Positions 15,757 to 24,190 of a stretch of 29,677 nt of DNA are shown here, one piece after another. The notes beneath the pieces are model-generated. The model searched no databases, was not told the DNA's origin, and worked only from the letters and a program-made list of their open reading frames with translations. The position numbers were made by a program, and so were the translations under genes. Every line of letters starts with the position of its first letter. Position 1 is the first letter of the stretch. The DNA is from Clostridia bacterium (GTDB taxonomy: Bacteria > Bacillota > Clostridia > Lutisporales > Lutisporaceae), in the NCBI GenBank assembly GCA_029256365.1, contig JAQSYB010000014.1:1-29677 (forward strand), in the 5' to 3' direction.

Positions 15757-16721
15757 ATGAAAGTTATTCACTCAAAATTAAGCAGCGTAAGTTATGATAT
15801 ACACATACAGGATGGTCTACTCAACGCCCTAGGTGAGCTGCTCTCCAAGTGGTACAAAGGAAGCTCCCTTGTGGTTGTGACGGATAGCACATTGGATCAG
15901 CTGTATGGAAAGACTATCGAAACCAGTCTGTCAAATGCTGGATATAAGGTGAGCAAAATCGCGATTACCCCAGGTGAGCAAAGCAAGTCCTTAATCAACT
16001 TGAATTATGTTTATAGTAAACTCGCTGAGCTTGAGATTGATCGGAGCAGCTTAATGGTAGCCTTTGGAGGCGGAGTTGTTGGGGATTTGGCTGGATTTGC
16101 CGCGCAGGAAAAAACCTTGCTGGTTGTTTTTATCATCCCAAGGCAGTGTACATAGACCCCTCCCTGCTTGAGACCTTGCCGCCAAAAGTATACAGCGACG
16201 GTCTTGGCGAAGCAATTAAATATGGTGCGATTAAGGATTCTAATCTTTTTAACATGATGTTAACTGCTGGTAGTTTAGATGCTATAAAAAGCAATATAAA
16301 GGATATTATCCATACCTGCTGCTCCATAAAGACCAATTTTGTCCAAAAAGATGAAATGGATAGAGGAGAGCGGCAGCTTTTAAATTTTGGTCACACCATA
16401 GGCCATGGCCTTGAGAAATATTATGACTATCAGAAATACACCCATGGCGAAGCAGTTGGTCTAGGCATGCTGCAGATCACGAAAAGCTGTGAGTCTATGA
16501 ATTTGACTGAAAGAGGAACTCATGAGGCCATTGAAGAGCTGTTGAAGATTTGTATGCTTCCAACTGAAATGCCTCTTATGGATAAAGCAAAGCTATTAGA
16601 TATTATCAGTCACGATAAAAAGTCCAAAGAGGGTCACATGAATTTAATCCTTCTTAGGAATATCGGAAATGCTTATATCCACCAGATTGAAAAGACTGCC
16701 TTAGATCGCTTTATTATATAA
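15757..16721 (+). pseudogene. aroB: 3-dehydroquinate synthase AroB, broken by an internal deletion
   Basis: AroB converts DAHP to 3-dehydroquinate, the second step of the shikimate pathway. The first part (15757 to about 16110) is normal through AFGGGVVGDLAGFAA. The reading then shifts: the plus-strand frame one base back resumes at GKNLAGCFYHPKAVYIDP (about 16108 onward) and runs to 16721 with the zinc ligands in GEAIKYG, GHTIGHGLE and HGEAVGLG. Between the two, about 33-36 family residues are missing, including the PTTLLxxxDSSVGGK segment that contacts NAD and substrate. The loss is roughly 100 bases and not a multiple of three. A separate ORF call from 16146 is only the tail. A weak promoter may precede it (TTGCTA, 17 bases, TATGAA at 15723-15728). 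Confidence 0.9.
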
Positions 16722-16736
16722 ATTGGGAGATGAAAT

Positions 16737-18008
16737 ATGAAAATAGTAGAGATTACTCCTGCTCCTTTAAAAGGAAATATATTGATCCCTCCCTCTAAAA
16801 GCTTATGCCATAGAGCTATTATTGCAGCCGCCTTAGCAGAAGGTCAGAGTATCATAAGTAATGTATTATTGTCTAAGGATATACTAGCAACTATGAAAGG
16901 CGTACAAGCCTTAGGTGCAGAAATTACACAGTTGGCAGACAGCCTTATTATAGAAGGTGGACTGGCTTCTCAAGAACAGGATGTGCTGATTGATTGCAAT
17001 GAATCAGGATCAACCCTTCGTTTTTTGATTCCTCTTGGTCTTCTCAGCAGCAATCGTATCACTTATACCGGCATAGGCAATTTGCCTCATCGTCCCCTTA
17101 CACCTTATTTTGATATTTTTAAAGAGCAGGATATTTTTTATTCAAGCAACATCTTGCCCATAGAAATAGAAGGGAGACTTAAGCCTGGCTTGTTCCAAAT
17201 GTCGGGTAGTATCAGTTCACAGTTTATAACAGGGCTTATGTTTGTCCTGCCTCTATTGAACGCTGATTCAACAATCATTATTACGTCTCCACTTGAATCT
17301 AAAGGATATATCGATATCACGATAGAAGCTTTAAGATGCTTTGGAATACATATCGAAAATAATCATTATGAGCAATTTTTTATAAAGGGAAACCAATGTT
17401 ACAGACCCGCTCAGATTGCTGTTGAGGGTGATTACTCACAGGCTGCTTTCTGGCTGGCTGCAGGAGCCCTGTCTGGCGATATAACCTGTGCGGGCTTGTC
17501 ACAAAGCAGCTGTCAGGGGGATAAGGCAATATTGAAAATATTGGAGAATTCTGGTGCAAAGCTTTCCTACAACGCAGGTTATGTGACATCAAAACATTCT
17601 AAAATGCATGCTTTTGATGCTGATGTTTCACAGTGCCCAGATATCGCACCAGTTTTAGCTGTTGTAGCAGCTTTGAGCCATGGTACCAGTAAGATTACTG
17701 GAGCAGCTCGACTGCGCATCAAGGAATGTGATAGGTTAAAAGCAATCACTTCAGAATTGAATAAACTGGGTGCAAAAATACTGGAAGGCGAGGACAGCTT
17801 GACAATTCATGGTGTAGAGCAGCTAAAGGGCGGAGAAGTTGACAGCTGGGGTGATCATAGAATTGCTATGGCATTGGCTATAGCTGCAGCAAAATGTAAG
17901 GAACCGATAAGAATATACAACAGCGGTGTTATTGAAAAATCCTATCCTAGCTTCTTTGAGGATTTTAAAATGCTTGGAGGTAATTTAAATGAGCGGAACT
18001 TGGGGTAA
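16737..18008 (+). CDS. aroA: 3-phosphoshikimate 1-carboxyvinyltransferase (EPSP synthase)
   Basis: Joins shikimate-3-phosphate and phosphoenolpyruvate to form EPSP in the shikimate pathway. The 423 residues match the family. Visible motifs: PPSKSLCHRA (18-27; substrate-binding Lys21, Ser22, Arg26), NESGSTLRF (about 88-96, the PEP-binding loop), LPHRPLTPY (about 116-124), EGDYSQAAFWLAAGA, RLRIKECDRLKAI and the C-terminal DHRIAMALAIAA. The loop differs from the NAGTAMRP form of class I enzymes. GGGAG precedes the ATG. The last 20 bases overlap aroC, so the two are translationally coupled. Confidence 0.96.
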   Translation: MKIVEITPAPLKGNILIPPSKSLCHRAIIAAALAEGQSIISNVLLSKDILATMKGVQALGAEITQLADSLIIEGGLASQEQDVLIDCNESGSTLRFLIPLGLLSSNRITYTGIGNLPHRPLTPYFDIFKEQDIFYSSNILPIEIEGRLKPGLFQMSGSISSQFITGLMFVLPLLNADSTIIITSPLESKGYIDITIEALRCFGIHIENNHYEQFFIKGNQCYRPAQIAVEGDYSQAAFWLAAGALSGDITCAGLSQSSCQGDKAILKILENSGAKLSYNAGYVTSKHSKMHAFDADVSQCPDIAPVLAVVAALSHGTSKITGAARLRIKECDRLKAITSELNKLGAKILEGEDSLTIHGVEQLKGGEVDSWGDHRIAMALAIAAAKCKEPIRIYNSGVIEKSYPSFFEDFKMLGGNLNERNLG

Positions 18009-19071
18009 TACAATTAAATATACGATATTCGGCGAGTCCCATGGTGAGGGTGTTGGTATCATCGTTGATCATTTGCCACCTGGCTTGGAGCTTGATTTTT
18101 CTGCGATAACCAAAGACCTGCAGAGAAGACGTCCAGGAAACACTATAACAGCAACAACTAGAAACGAAGAGGATGAATTTGAAATATTAAGCGGTGTTTT
18201 CAATGGCAAAGTCACAGGTGCTCCACTATGTGCCTTTATCAGAAATACAAATCATCAGTCTAAGGATTATGAAAAAACAAAAGACCTCCTTAGACCTGGC
18301 CATGCTGACTTTACTGGCTTTATAAAATACAAGGGCTTTCATGATTACAGAGGCGGCGGACACTTCTCCGGAAGACTTACTGCGGCATTGGTTTTCGCTG
18401 GCGGCATTGCCAAACAGCTTTTGGCGAAGCATCATATCAGGTTTATCAGCCATATATATCAGATTGGTACAATTTGTGATTTGTCCTTACGAGAATTGGA
18501 CTTGAGCAAGCACGACTTTTCTGACTTATATTCCAAGGACTTCCCTACAATTGACGCTGCAATTGGTCCAGTTATGCAAAATAAGGTTCTTGATGTACAG
18601 GAAAAGGGGGATTCTATTGGTGGAATTGTTGAAACTGCGATCATGAATCTTCCAGCTGGAATTGGCTCGCCCTTCTTTGATTCCATTGAGAGTGTGCTTT
18701 CTCATCTTGTATTTTCGATACCAGGAGTAAAGGGAATCGAATTTGGCGATGGCTTCGATTTGGCCAAAATGAGGGGTACTGAGGCAAACGACGAATTTTA
18801 TGTGAATAATGGCGAAGTACGCACCTTCACCAATCACTGCGGTGGGATTTTAGGCGGTATCAGTACTGGCATGCCCATTACTTTTCGAACAGCCTTTAAA
18901 CCAACATCTTCCATTGCTGTTCCGCAGAAGACAGTTAACATAAATACTCTTGAGAATGATTTTATTGAGATTGTGGGTCGCCATGATCCTTGTATTGTTC
19001 CACGAGCACTTCCAGTGGTTGAGGCCGCTGCAGCTATGGCATTGCTTGATCTGCTAAGTTCAACATATTAA
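17989..19071 (+). CDS. aroC: Chorismate synthase
   Basis: Converts EPSP to chorismate with reduced FMN, the last step of the shikimate pathway. The 360 residues are complete, with the signatures GESHGEGVG (14-22), LQRRRPG (about 43-50), RPGHADFTGFIKY, DYRGGGHFSGRLTAA (about 119-133), the GGISTGMPI segment and the C-terminal GRHDPCIVPRALPVVEA. GGAGG lies 8 bases before the ATG inside the end of aroA. Followed by aroE after 12 bases. Confidence 0.97.
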   Translation: MSGTWGNTIKYTIFGESHGEGVGIIVDHLPPGLELDFSAITKDLQRRRPGNTITATTRNEEDEFEILSGVFNGKVTGAPLCAFIRNTNHQSKDYEKTKDLLRPGHADFTGFIKYKGFHDYRGGGHFSGRLTAALVFAGGIAKQLLAKHHIRFISHIYQIGTICDLSLRELDLSKHDFSDLYSKDFPTIDAAIGPVMQNKVLDVQEKGDSIGGIVETAIMNLPAGIGSPFFDSIESVLSHLVFSIPGVKGIEFGDGFDLAKMRGTEANDEFYVNNGEVRTFTNHCGGILGGISTGMPITFRTAFKPTSSIAVPQKTVNINTLENDFIEIVGRHDPCIVPRALPVVEAAAAMALLDLLSSTY

Positions 19072-19083
19072 AGGAGATTGCAT

Positions 19084-19896
19084 ATGAAAGTTTTTGGATT
19101 AATAGGCGAAAAGCTACAGCATAGCCTTTCACCTGCGATACACGATAATTTATATCAGCTTTTGGACTTAAATGCTACCTATAGCTTGTATCAAGTTAAG
19201 CCTCTCCTTTTACAGAAGGCAATACAAGGTATACAAGCCTTAGATATAAAAGGTGTCAACGTGACCATCCCCTATAAGGTTAAAGTCATGGAGTACTTGG
19301 ACCAAATTTCACCAGAGGCTAAGAAAATTGGCGCAGTTAATACAATCTTAAATGACGGCGGGTCATTGACGGGCTTTAATACAGATTATATTGGATTTGG
19401 AAGACTGCTGACCAAGTATCATATTGAAACAAAGGGCGAAACAGCCGTTATTTTAGGCAGCGGCGGTGCTGCTAGATCTGTGGCTGCTTATTTGGAGGAT
19501 ATGGGAATTTCTGACCTTTATATTGTTGCAAGAGACCCAGCTGGTGTTCATGGCTTTGAAAAGCATCATGTTATCACTTATGATCAGCTTGCTCATATAA
19601 ACCAAGGCAGCCTTCTTGTAAATTGTACTCCCGTGGGTATGTATCCAGATGTAGCCGCTGCTCCTCTCAATATTGCACAGACTACAAAATTTAATGCTGT
19701 AGTTGATCTTATTTATAATCCCTTCTGCACCCAACTCATGCAGCAGGCTATAGATTCTGGAATTCCTGCGTACAATGGCTTATATATGTTGGTTGCACAA
19801 GCAGTTGCAGCGGTAGAGATTTGGAATGGTATCAGCATATCTGATGCTACTGTTGATGTACTATATTCGAAGCTCCTTCAGCACATGAAAAAATGA
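19084..19896 (+). CDS. aroE: Shikimate dehydrogenase
   Basis: NADPH-dependent reduction of 3-dehydroshikimate to shikimate. In the 270 residues, substrate motifs SLSPAIHD (about 14-21), NVTIPYK (catalytic Lys about 65), GAVNTI and NTDYIGF (catalytic Asp about 100) are followed by the nucleotide-binding loop GSGGAARSV and by NCTPVGMYP. The start at 19084 has AAGGAG 7 bases upstream; an in-frame TTG at 19078 is too close to it. Last gene of the aro cluster. No 3-dehydroquinase (aroD/aroQ) or shikimate kinase (aroK) is in this window, so those steps must be encoded elsewhere. Confidence 0.96.
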   Translation: MKVFGLIGEKLQHSLSPAIHDNLYQLLDLNATYSLYQVKPLLLQKAIQGIQALDIKGVNVTIPYKVKVMEYLDQISPEAKKIGAVNTILNDGGSLTGFNTDYIGFGRLLTKYHIETKGETAVILGSGGAARSVAAYLEDMGISDLYIVARDPAGVHGFEKHHVITYDQLAHINQGSLLVNCTPVGMYPDVAAAPLNIAQTTKFNAVVDLIYNPFCTQLMQQAIDSGIPAYNGLYMLVAQAVAAVEIWNGISISDATVDVLYSKLLQHMKK

Positions 19897-19915
19897 AGGC
19901 AAATGCCTTCATTTT
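19890..19915. terminator. Bidirectional terminator between aroE and the kinase gene
   Basis: A 10-bp stem AAAATGAAGG/CCTTCATTTT with a 6-base loop. It overlaps the aroE stop on the plus strand and the histidine kinase stop on the minus strand, so it serves both convergent genes. The T-run is short (TTTT) on each side. Confidence 0.7.
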
Positions 19916-22004
19916 AACTATCATATATATCCGAAAATTCTATCGCAACCTTGCCTTCCTTATCCTTAGATTGAATTGATAGAGCTTCCTCTAGTATTAC
20001 ATTTTGATGTAATTTGGCAGGAAGCTTTATTCTAAACTTGCTCCCTTTACCCAGTTCGCTTATCAGCTCAATACTGCCCTCATGCAATTCTACCAGAGAC
20101 TTTACAATAGCCAGTCCTATCCCACTCCCTTCATTTTTCCTAGTAAAGGACTTGTCTACCTGCACAAATCTATCAAAAACTTTTTGAAGCTTTTCTTTTG
20201 ATATACCAATACCAGTATCTTTGACTTCAATAACAACTGCTTCACCTTCATCTATTAAGGAAACAACTATTTCTCCCCCTTGCTTTGAGAATTTTACAGC
20301 GTTAGAAAGCAGGTTCAGCATAATTCTTTCAATGGTGTCGATATCACAAGGCATCATCTTTTCTTCTATATTCGTATCAAAGATTAGATCAAGGCCTTTA
20401 TTCTTTGCATATCCTTCTATTGACATCGTGATATTTTCAACAACAGCTACAATATTTACCTTCCTGAATTCCAGATTGTAAAAACCAGATTCTATTTTGG
20501 TCATATCGATAATGTTGTCTACAAGCTTGGTAAGACGATTGCTGTTTTGGCTCATGATTCTTACATATTTATCTATGTTAACCTCATTGCCTCCTAGCTT
20601 ACCATTGTCATGATACATTTTAATAAGCTGTATGGATGAATTGATTATATTTAATGGTGTTCTTAGCTCATGAGACACATTTGCAAAGAATTCTGTTTTA
20701 ATTTTATCATATTCCATTATTTGATTGATTCTAGTTTCTTTTTCTACAAGCTTCGAGTTCTTTAACTTTATTTTCTCCTTAAACAACAAGTAGCGGTCTA
20801 CCAGTCGCTGCATATAAGCAATTGCTGCCAGCAGTAAACTAGTCTGGAATATTAGCATTCCCCATATTGCTGTGTTGGACTTCCAGGTTATCAATTCGAA
20901 GTACCAACCCAATATATCATATAGTCCAAAGGCTCCAAAAGCAAAGAATCCCATTGTATATATTAAGGCAATGCGACTTCCTCTAAAATATTGTTTGGTA
21001 CCGATTCCCACACAAATTATATAACTAACAGCCAATAAAATATAATGATAAATGAGTGAATCTATAAAAGGAAGGATTCCTGACAAATCAAGAGCGAGTG
21101 ATGAAGCAAACAAAATCAAATGCAATCCGATTAATATATTGAAGGTACTCTTGTCTGCACTTGAAACATTCTTTATAAAGTTATATACACTAACAGGTAT
21201 GAAGTAGAAAGAGGCAACCGCTGTATAATACCAAAGCTTCGGTTCAAAATAAAACAACTGCGTAAGGGAGTTCTCTGATATACACCAAATCCCAACAGTT
21301 ACAAAAGAAAAGCCTAGTGAAAGCAGTGCCTTTCTGCCCTGTTGATATACTAAGCCTACAAAGCCACAGGATATCCCTAATAGTGTATATAAAATTCCTA
21401 ATGTCAAAGGAAATGTATTCGTTTTAAGCATTCTAATTAAATGATTGCTCTTCGAACCCACCTCGAAAGTCCTTATTATCCCCAATCGACCGTCTGATAC
21501 AGCCTTCATTACGATTAGCAATTCTTTGTTTTGAAAGTCTGCAGGCAATGAAATGAGATGAACCGGCGAGCCCGGAGAGTGCTTATAATCAAAGGTGCGA
21601 AAATTCCCAAAGCTGTATATCAATTGTTTGTCCAGGTATAATTCAAATGCATGATCGTTGGTTTGAAACAACAAGCATGGATCAGGAATTTTATTGCTCG
21701 GAAGGCTTGTTTTATAATAAATGGTATTGCTTTTTCCATCTGCTATACTATTTCCAATACCATTCAGCTTTTCCCAGCCACTATCGTTACTTAATTCCAT
21801 AATAACGTCATTGAAAGGCCTCACTATTTCGTTGTTCCCATATCTATAATACCAAGCATTGTACTTTATGGTCTCATCCAAAACGTTGTCAGTGCTAATT
21901 ATCTCAGAAAGGAAGATGTTTAAGAGAAACAATGACAGCATAATACTCGCAATTATTACACATAACTTCCAACCACTAACCCGTACCTTATAAAATGAAT
22001 TCAT
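19914..22004 (-). CDS. Orphan 7TM sensor histidine kinase
   Basis: Membrane-bound histidine kinase. From the second Met at 22004: an N-terminal membrane helix (about 14-35), an extracytoplasmic domain to about 190, and a seven-helix membrane block (about 198-400) of the 7TMR-DISM type. A short coiled coil and a complete kinase core follow: H box FFANVSHELRTP (His445), N box NLLSNAVKF, G1 DTGIG (about 596-600), F box and G2 GSGIGLAIV. The tail ends IEFSDIYDS. The ATG at 22004 is chosen because GAGG lies 6 bases upstream; the ATG at 22016 has its ribosome-binding site too close. No response regulator is adjacent, so the partner (perhaps Spo0A, as for many orphan clostridial kinases) is inferred only. 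Confidence 0.88.
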   Translation of the reverse strand: MNSFYKVRVSGWKLCVIIASIMLSLFLLNIFLSEIISTDNVLDETIKYNAWYYRYGNNEIVRPFNDVIMELSNDSGWEKLNGIGNSIADGKSNTIYYKTSLPSNKIPDPCLLFQTNDHAFELYLDKQLIYSFGNFRTFDYKHSPGSPVHLISLPADFQNKELLIVMKAVSDGRLGIIRTFEVGSKSNHLIRMLKTNTFPLTLGILYTLLGISCGFVGLVYQQGRKALLSLGFSFVTVGIWCISENSLTQLFYFEPKLWYYTAVASFYFIPVSVYNFIKNVSSADKSTFNILIGLHLILFASSLALDLSGILPFIDSLIYHYILLAVSYIICVGIGTKQYFRGSRIALIYTMGFFAFGAFGLYDILGWYFELITWKSNTAIWGMLIFQTSLLLAAIAYMQRLVDRYLLFKEKIKLKNSKLVEKETRINQIMEYDKIKTEFFANVSHELRTPLNIINSSIQLIKMYHDNGKLGGNEVNIDKYVRIMSQNSNRLTKLVDNIIDMTKIESGFYNLEFRKVNIVAVVENITMSIEGYAKNKGLDLIFDTNIEEKMMPCDIDTIERIMLNLLSNAVKFSKQGGEIVVSLIDEGEAVVIEVKDTGIGISKEKLQKVFDRFVQVDKSFTRKNEGSGIGLAIVKSLVELHEGSIELISELGKGSKFRIKLPAKLHQNVILEEALSIQSKDKEGKVAIEFSDIYDS

Positions 22005-22036
22005 GACAAACCTCATTTCACCTAAATTATAGTAAG

Positions 22037-22045
22037 ATTATACCA
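22037..22045 (-). promoter_or_regulatory. Extended -10 promoter of the histidine kinase gene
   Basis: TGGTATAAT on the minus strand gives a TGn-extended perfect -10 (22037-22042), about 33 bases before the chosen ATG. The -35 is weak. Confidence 0.45.
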
Positions 22046-22092
22046 TAAAAGACAAATGAAATTAAGGGCTGGAAACACGTAAAGCTGTACAT

Positions 22093-22122
22093 AAAAAAAG
22101 TGATACATCAAAATATCACTTT
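22093..22122 (-). terminator. Terminator after the YkuS-like gene
   Basis: A 9-bp stem AAAGTGATA/TATCACTTT with an 8-base loop, followed by further T on the minus strand. It lies 8 bases after the YkuS-like stop codon and ends the desulfurase operon. Confidence 0.88.
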
Positions 22123-22130
22123 CTTTGGAT

Positions 22131-22412
22131 TTAAAACAAAGGACTATAAACCCTTTTGTCCAGTATTCTCAACACTTCATCTTCTGTTTTGTTTGATACA
22201 TTAACCAATAAAACCCCATATGCAACATTGGCCACCGAAGACGCTGCCGTTACCGATGGGATATTATTTACATCATAATATGGGTGCGTATCCGTTTCAC
22301 TATATAATACCGCGTCTGCATTCTGATTATCGCCTATTTCAAATACATTGTGTCCTTTACTCTCTAATGTGCTTTTCAGCTTGTTAAGACCTTTTTGTAT
22401 CGCAATATTCAA
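22131..22412 (-). CDS. YkuS-like (UPF0180) small protein
   Basis: A 93-residue soluble protein resembling the YkuS/UPF0180 family of Firmicutes, function unknown. It starts MNIAIQKGLNKLKSTLESKGHNVFEI, a pattern of a strand plus helix and GH turn typical of the family, and the second half has VTAASSVANVAYGVLLVNVSNKT. The start is TTG at 22412: AGGAGG lies 8 bases upstream, whereas the in-frame GTG at 22421 is inside the Shine-Dalgarno itself. Third gene after the cysteine desulfurase and DUF4446 genes. Confidence 0.7.
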   Translation of the reverse strand: MNIAIQKGLNKLKSTLESKGHNVFEIGDNQNADAVLYSETDTHPYYDVNNIPSVTAASSVANVAYGVLLVNVSNKTEDEVLRILDKRVYSPLF

Positions 22413-22463
22413 AAAAACCACCTCCTCATATATTATTTAGTGGAGTTGGTCTTTTTATTCGTA

Positions 22464-22976
22464 TTATTTATTGTTTGATCGCTTCTTCTGACATCTGCTA
22501 ATAGCCATTTGTTCTTCCACAGACAGTGGATAGCTTGAATTTCCTCCTTCAAGAGGCTTTGAATAACCTATAAACTCATTTCTTCCATATATTCCTGTTA
22601 TGGTAATTCCATCATCAAAATTATCCATTAGTGCAATAGAGTAACTTAAATCACTTCCAGTATCATTAAAGGCATTGTATCTCACAATGCTATGTTTCTG
22701 TATGCATCGATCTAGTTGCTCTTGTACTGTCACTAACTTATTGTTAATTGCATCAAACTTCACATCGTTGTTTTGCAGACTGCCTAAATGCTCCAATATA
22801 ACCCCTTCAATGTTTTTCCCAGAGGTTCCTCTCATGAACTTCTTATATCTTCCTTGCAATATAGCAATCTGCGAAGTCAGTATAATATTCCAAATAATGC
22901 TGACAAACAGCAGTAAACCAAACACCAACACAATGTTGTAAAGATTGTTTTCTAATATAGACATAATGCTTTCCAT
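22464..22976 (-). CDS. DUF4446 family membrane-anchored protein
   Basis: A 170-residue protein with one N-terminal membrane helix (about 13-35), a polar linker and a soluble domain containing the DUF4446 hallmarks: QLDRCIQKHSIVRYNAFNDTGSDLSYSIALMDNFDDGITITGIYGR and a C-terminal PLSVEEQMAI. Function is unknown; the family recurs near parAB and yyaC in Firmicutes. The start ATG lies 1 base after the desulfurase stop, so translation is probably coupled. An internal ATG at 22964 is possible. Confidence 0.85.
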   Translation of the reverse strand: MESIMSILENNLYNIVLVFGLLLFVSIIWNIILTSQIAILQGRYKKFMRGTSGKNIEGVILEHLGSLQNNDVKFDAINNKLVTVQEQLDRCIQKHSIVRYNAFNDTGSDLSYSIALMDNFDDGITITGIYGRNEFIGYSKPLEGGNSSYPLSVEEQMAISRCQKKRSNNK

Positions 22977-22977
22977 C

Positions 22978-24126
22978 CTAGCAGCACTCCTCTTTCACTA
23001 TCGATTTCAAGGCTTTTACAGCCTTATCTACTTCATCCTCAGTATTATAATATCCAAAACTAAATCTAACTGCCCCATGGACACCAGTTCCAATTGTATT
23101 ATGAGCCAATGGCGCACAGTGCAGTCCTGGCCTTGTTGCGATGTCAAATTGATTATCTAGGTAAAAACTAACCTCCGAAGAGGTTTTATTCTCTATATTT
23201 AATGAAACCACCGGAGCACGTTTCTCCAATGGTCCAGGCCCATATACTATAACATCTTCTATTTTAGACAATTGCTCCAAGAAATATCTTGTAATTCTTT
23301 CTTCATGCATTCTAATATGATCAATTCCGACTTCCTTTATAAAACGCAACCCTGCTGCAAGACCTGCAATCCCCGGTGTGTTTGGCGTCCCACTTTCATA
23401 TTTGTCTGGCAGCAGTTCTGGATGAATAAGAGATTCCGACATGCTGCCTGTGCCGCCTTCTCTCATTTGCCTTAAGGCGGTTCCTTCCTTGACATAGAAT
23501 CCACCTACACCTTGAGGCCCCATCAATCCCTTATGCCCTGTAAAAACCAGTACATCAACGTTGATCTCCTCAACATCTATAGGATAAGCGCCTGCAGTTT
23601 GAGCCGTATCAATAATATATTTCAAGCTGTTCCTTCGTGCTATTTCTCCAATTTCTTTTATTGGCATGATGGTTCCAGTCACATTTGATGCATGGGTGGT
23701 GACAATCAGTCTTGTGTTTCCCCTTATGGCCTTTTCAATATGTGATAAATCTAACTCTCCAGTTTTACCACAAGGAACAATTGTTGTTTCTATCCCTGCA
23801 TTCTCTAAATGCTTTAAGGGTCTTAATACTGAATTATGCTCCATGCTTGTTGTAATCACATGGTCCCCTTTTTCAACCAATCCCTTAATCGCAATATTAA
23901 GGGCATCCGTTGCATTTAAGCAAAACACAATATTCTCTGATTTTTTCGCATGAAATAATTCAGCCAACAATTCTCTCGCTTCCAAAACCACCCTCCCTGC
24001 TTCCATTGAGAGCTTATGTCCCGATCGACCTGGATTGGCACAATACTCTCTCATGCATTTATCCATTTCTCTATAAACAGCTTCAGGTTTTGGATATGTA
24101 GTTGCTGCATTATCAAAATATATCAT
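22978..24126 (-). CDS. Cysteine desulfurase family protein (class V aminotransferase fold)
   Basis: PLP enzyme expected to remove sulfur (or selenium) from cysteine. The 382 residues contain YFDNAATTYPKP at the start, SMEHNSV with His97, IIDTAQ with Asp173, the PLP lysine in TGHKG (Lys199) and the catalytic loop RPGLHCAPLAHNT with Cys337. This matches the group related to Enterococcus EF2568, often linked to selenium/sulfur loci with YedF, rather than IscS or SufS. The start at 24126 (MIYFDN) has AAGGAG 6 bases upstream. A longer frame to 24207 would only translate the two parS sites. The protein ends in two cysteines. First gene of the operon with DUF4446 and YkuS-like genes. Confidence 0.9.
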   Translation of the reverse strand: MIYFDNAATTYPKPEAVYREMDKCMREYCANPGRSGHKLSMEAGRVVLEARELLAELFHAKKSENIVFCLNATDALNIAIKGLVEKGDHVITTSMEHNSVLRPLKHLENAGIETTIVPCGKTGELDLSHIEKAIRGNTRLIVTTHASNVTGTIMPIKEIGEIARRNSLKYIIDTAQTAGAYPIDVEEINVDVLVFTGHKGLMGPQGVGGFYVKEGTALRQMREGGTGSMSESLIHPELLPDKYESGTPNTPGIAGLAAGLRFIKEVGIDHIRMHEERITRYFLEQLSKIEDVIVYGPGPLEKRAPVVSLNIENKTSSEVSFYLDNQFDIATRPGLHCAPLAHNTIGTGVHGAVRFSFGYYNTEDEVDKAVKALKSIVKEECC

Positions 24127-24138
24127 GATGTTCTCCTT

Positions 24139-24154
24139 TGTTTCACGTGAAACA
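24139..24154. other. parS: parS centromere site 1
   Basis: Perfect 16-bp palindrome TGTTTCACGTGAAACA, matching the Bacillus parS consensus that ParB binds to load CTP clamps. It ends right at the ribosome-binding site of the desulfurase gene. It is 36 bp centre to centre from site 2. Confidence 0.95.
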
Positions 24155-24174
24155 TTAAAAACACGAAAGCATTT

Positions 24175-24190
24175 TGTTTCACGTGAAACA
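24175..24190. other. parS: parS centromere site 2
   Basis: Second identical 16-bp palindrome, TGTTTCACGTGAAACA, with an extra matching T/A pair on each side (TTGTTTCACGTGAAACAA). It lies within 130 bp of the parB stop codon, in the usual position near parAB. Confidence 0.95.

Noticed and set aside
16105..16120. Programmed frameshift at the A6 run in aroB
   Set aside because: The AAAAAAC run could allow slippage of one base back, but the protein would still lack the conserved NAD/substrate segment, so slippage does not rescue it.
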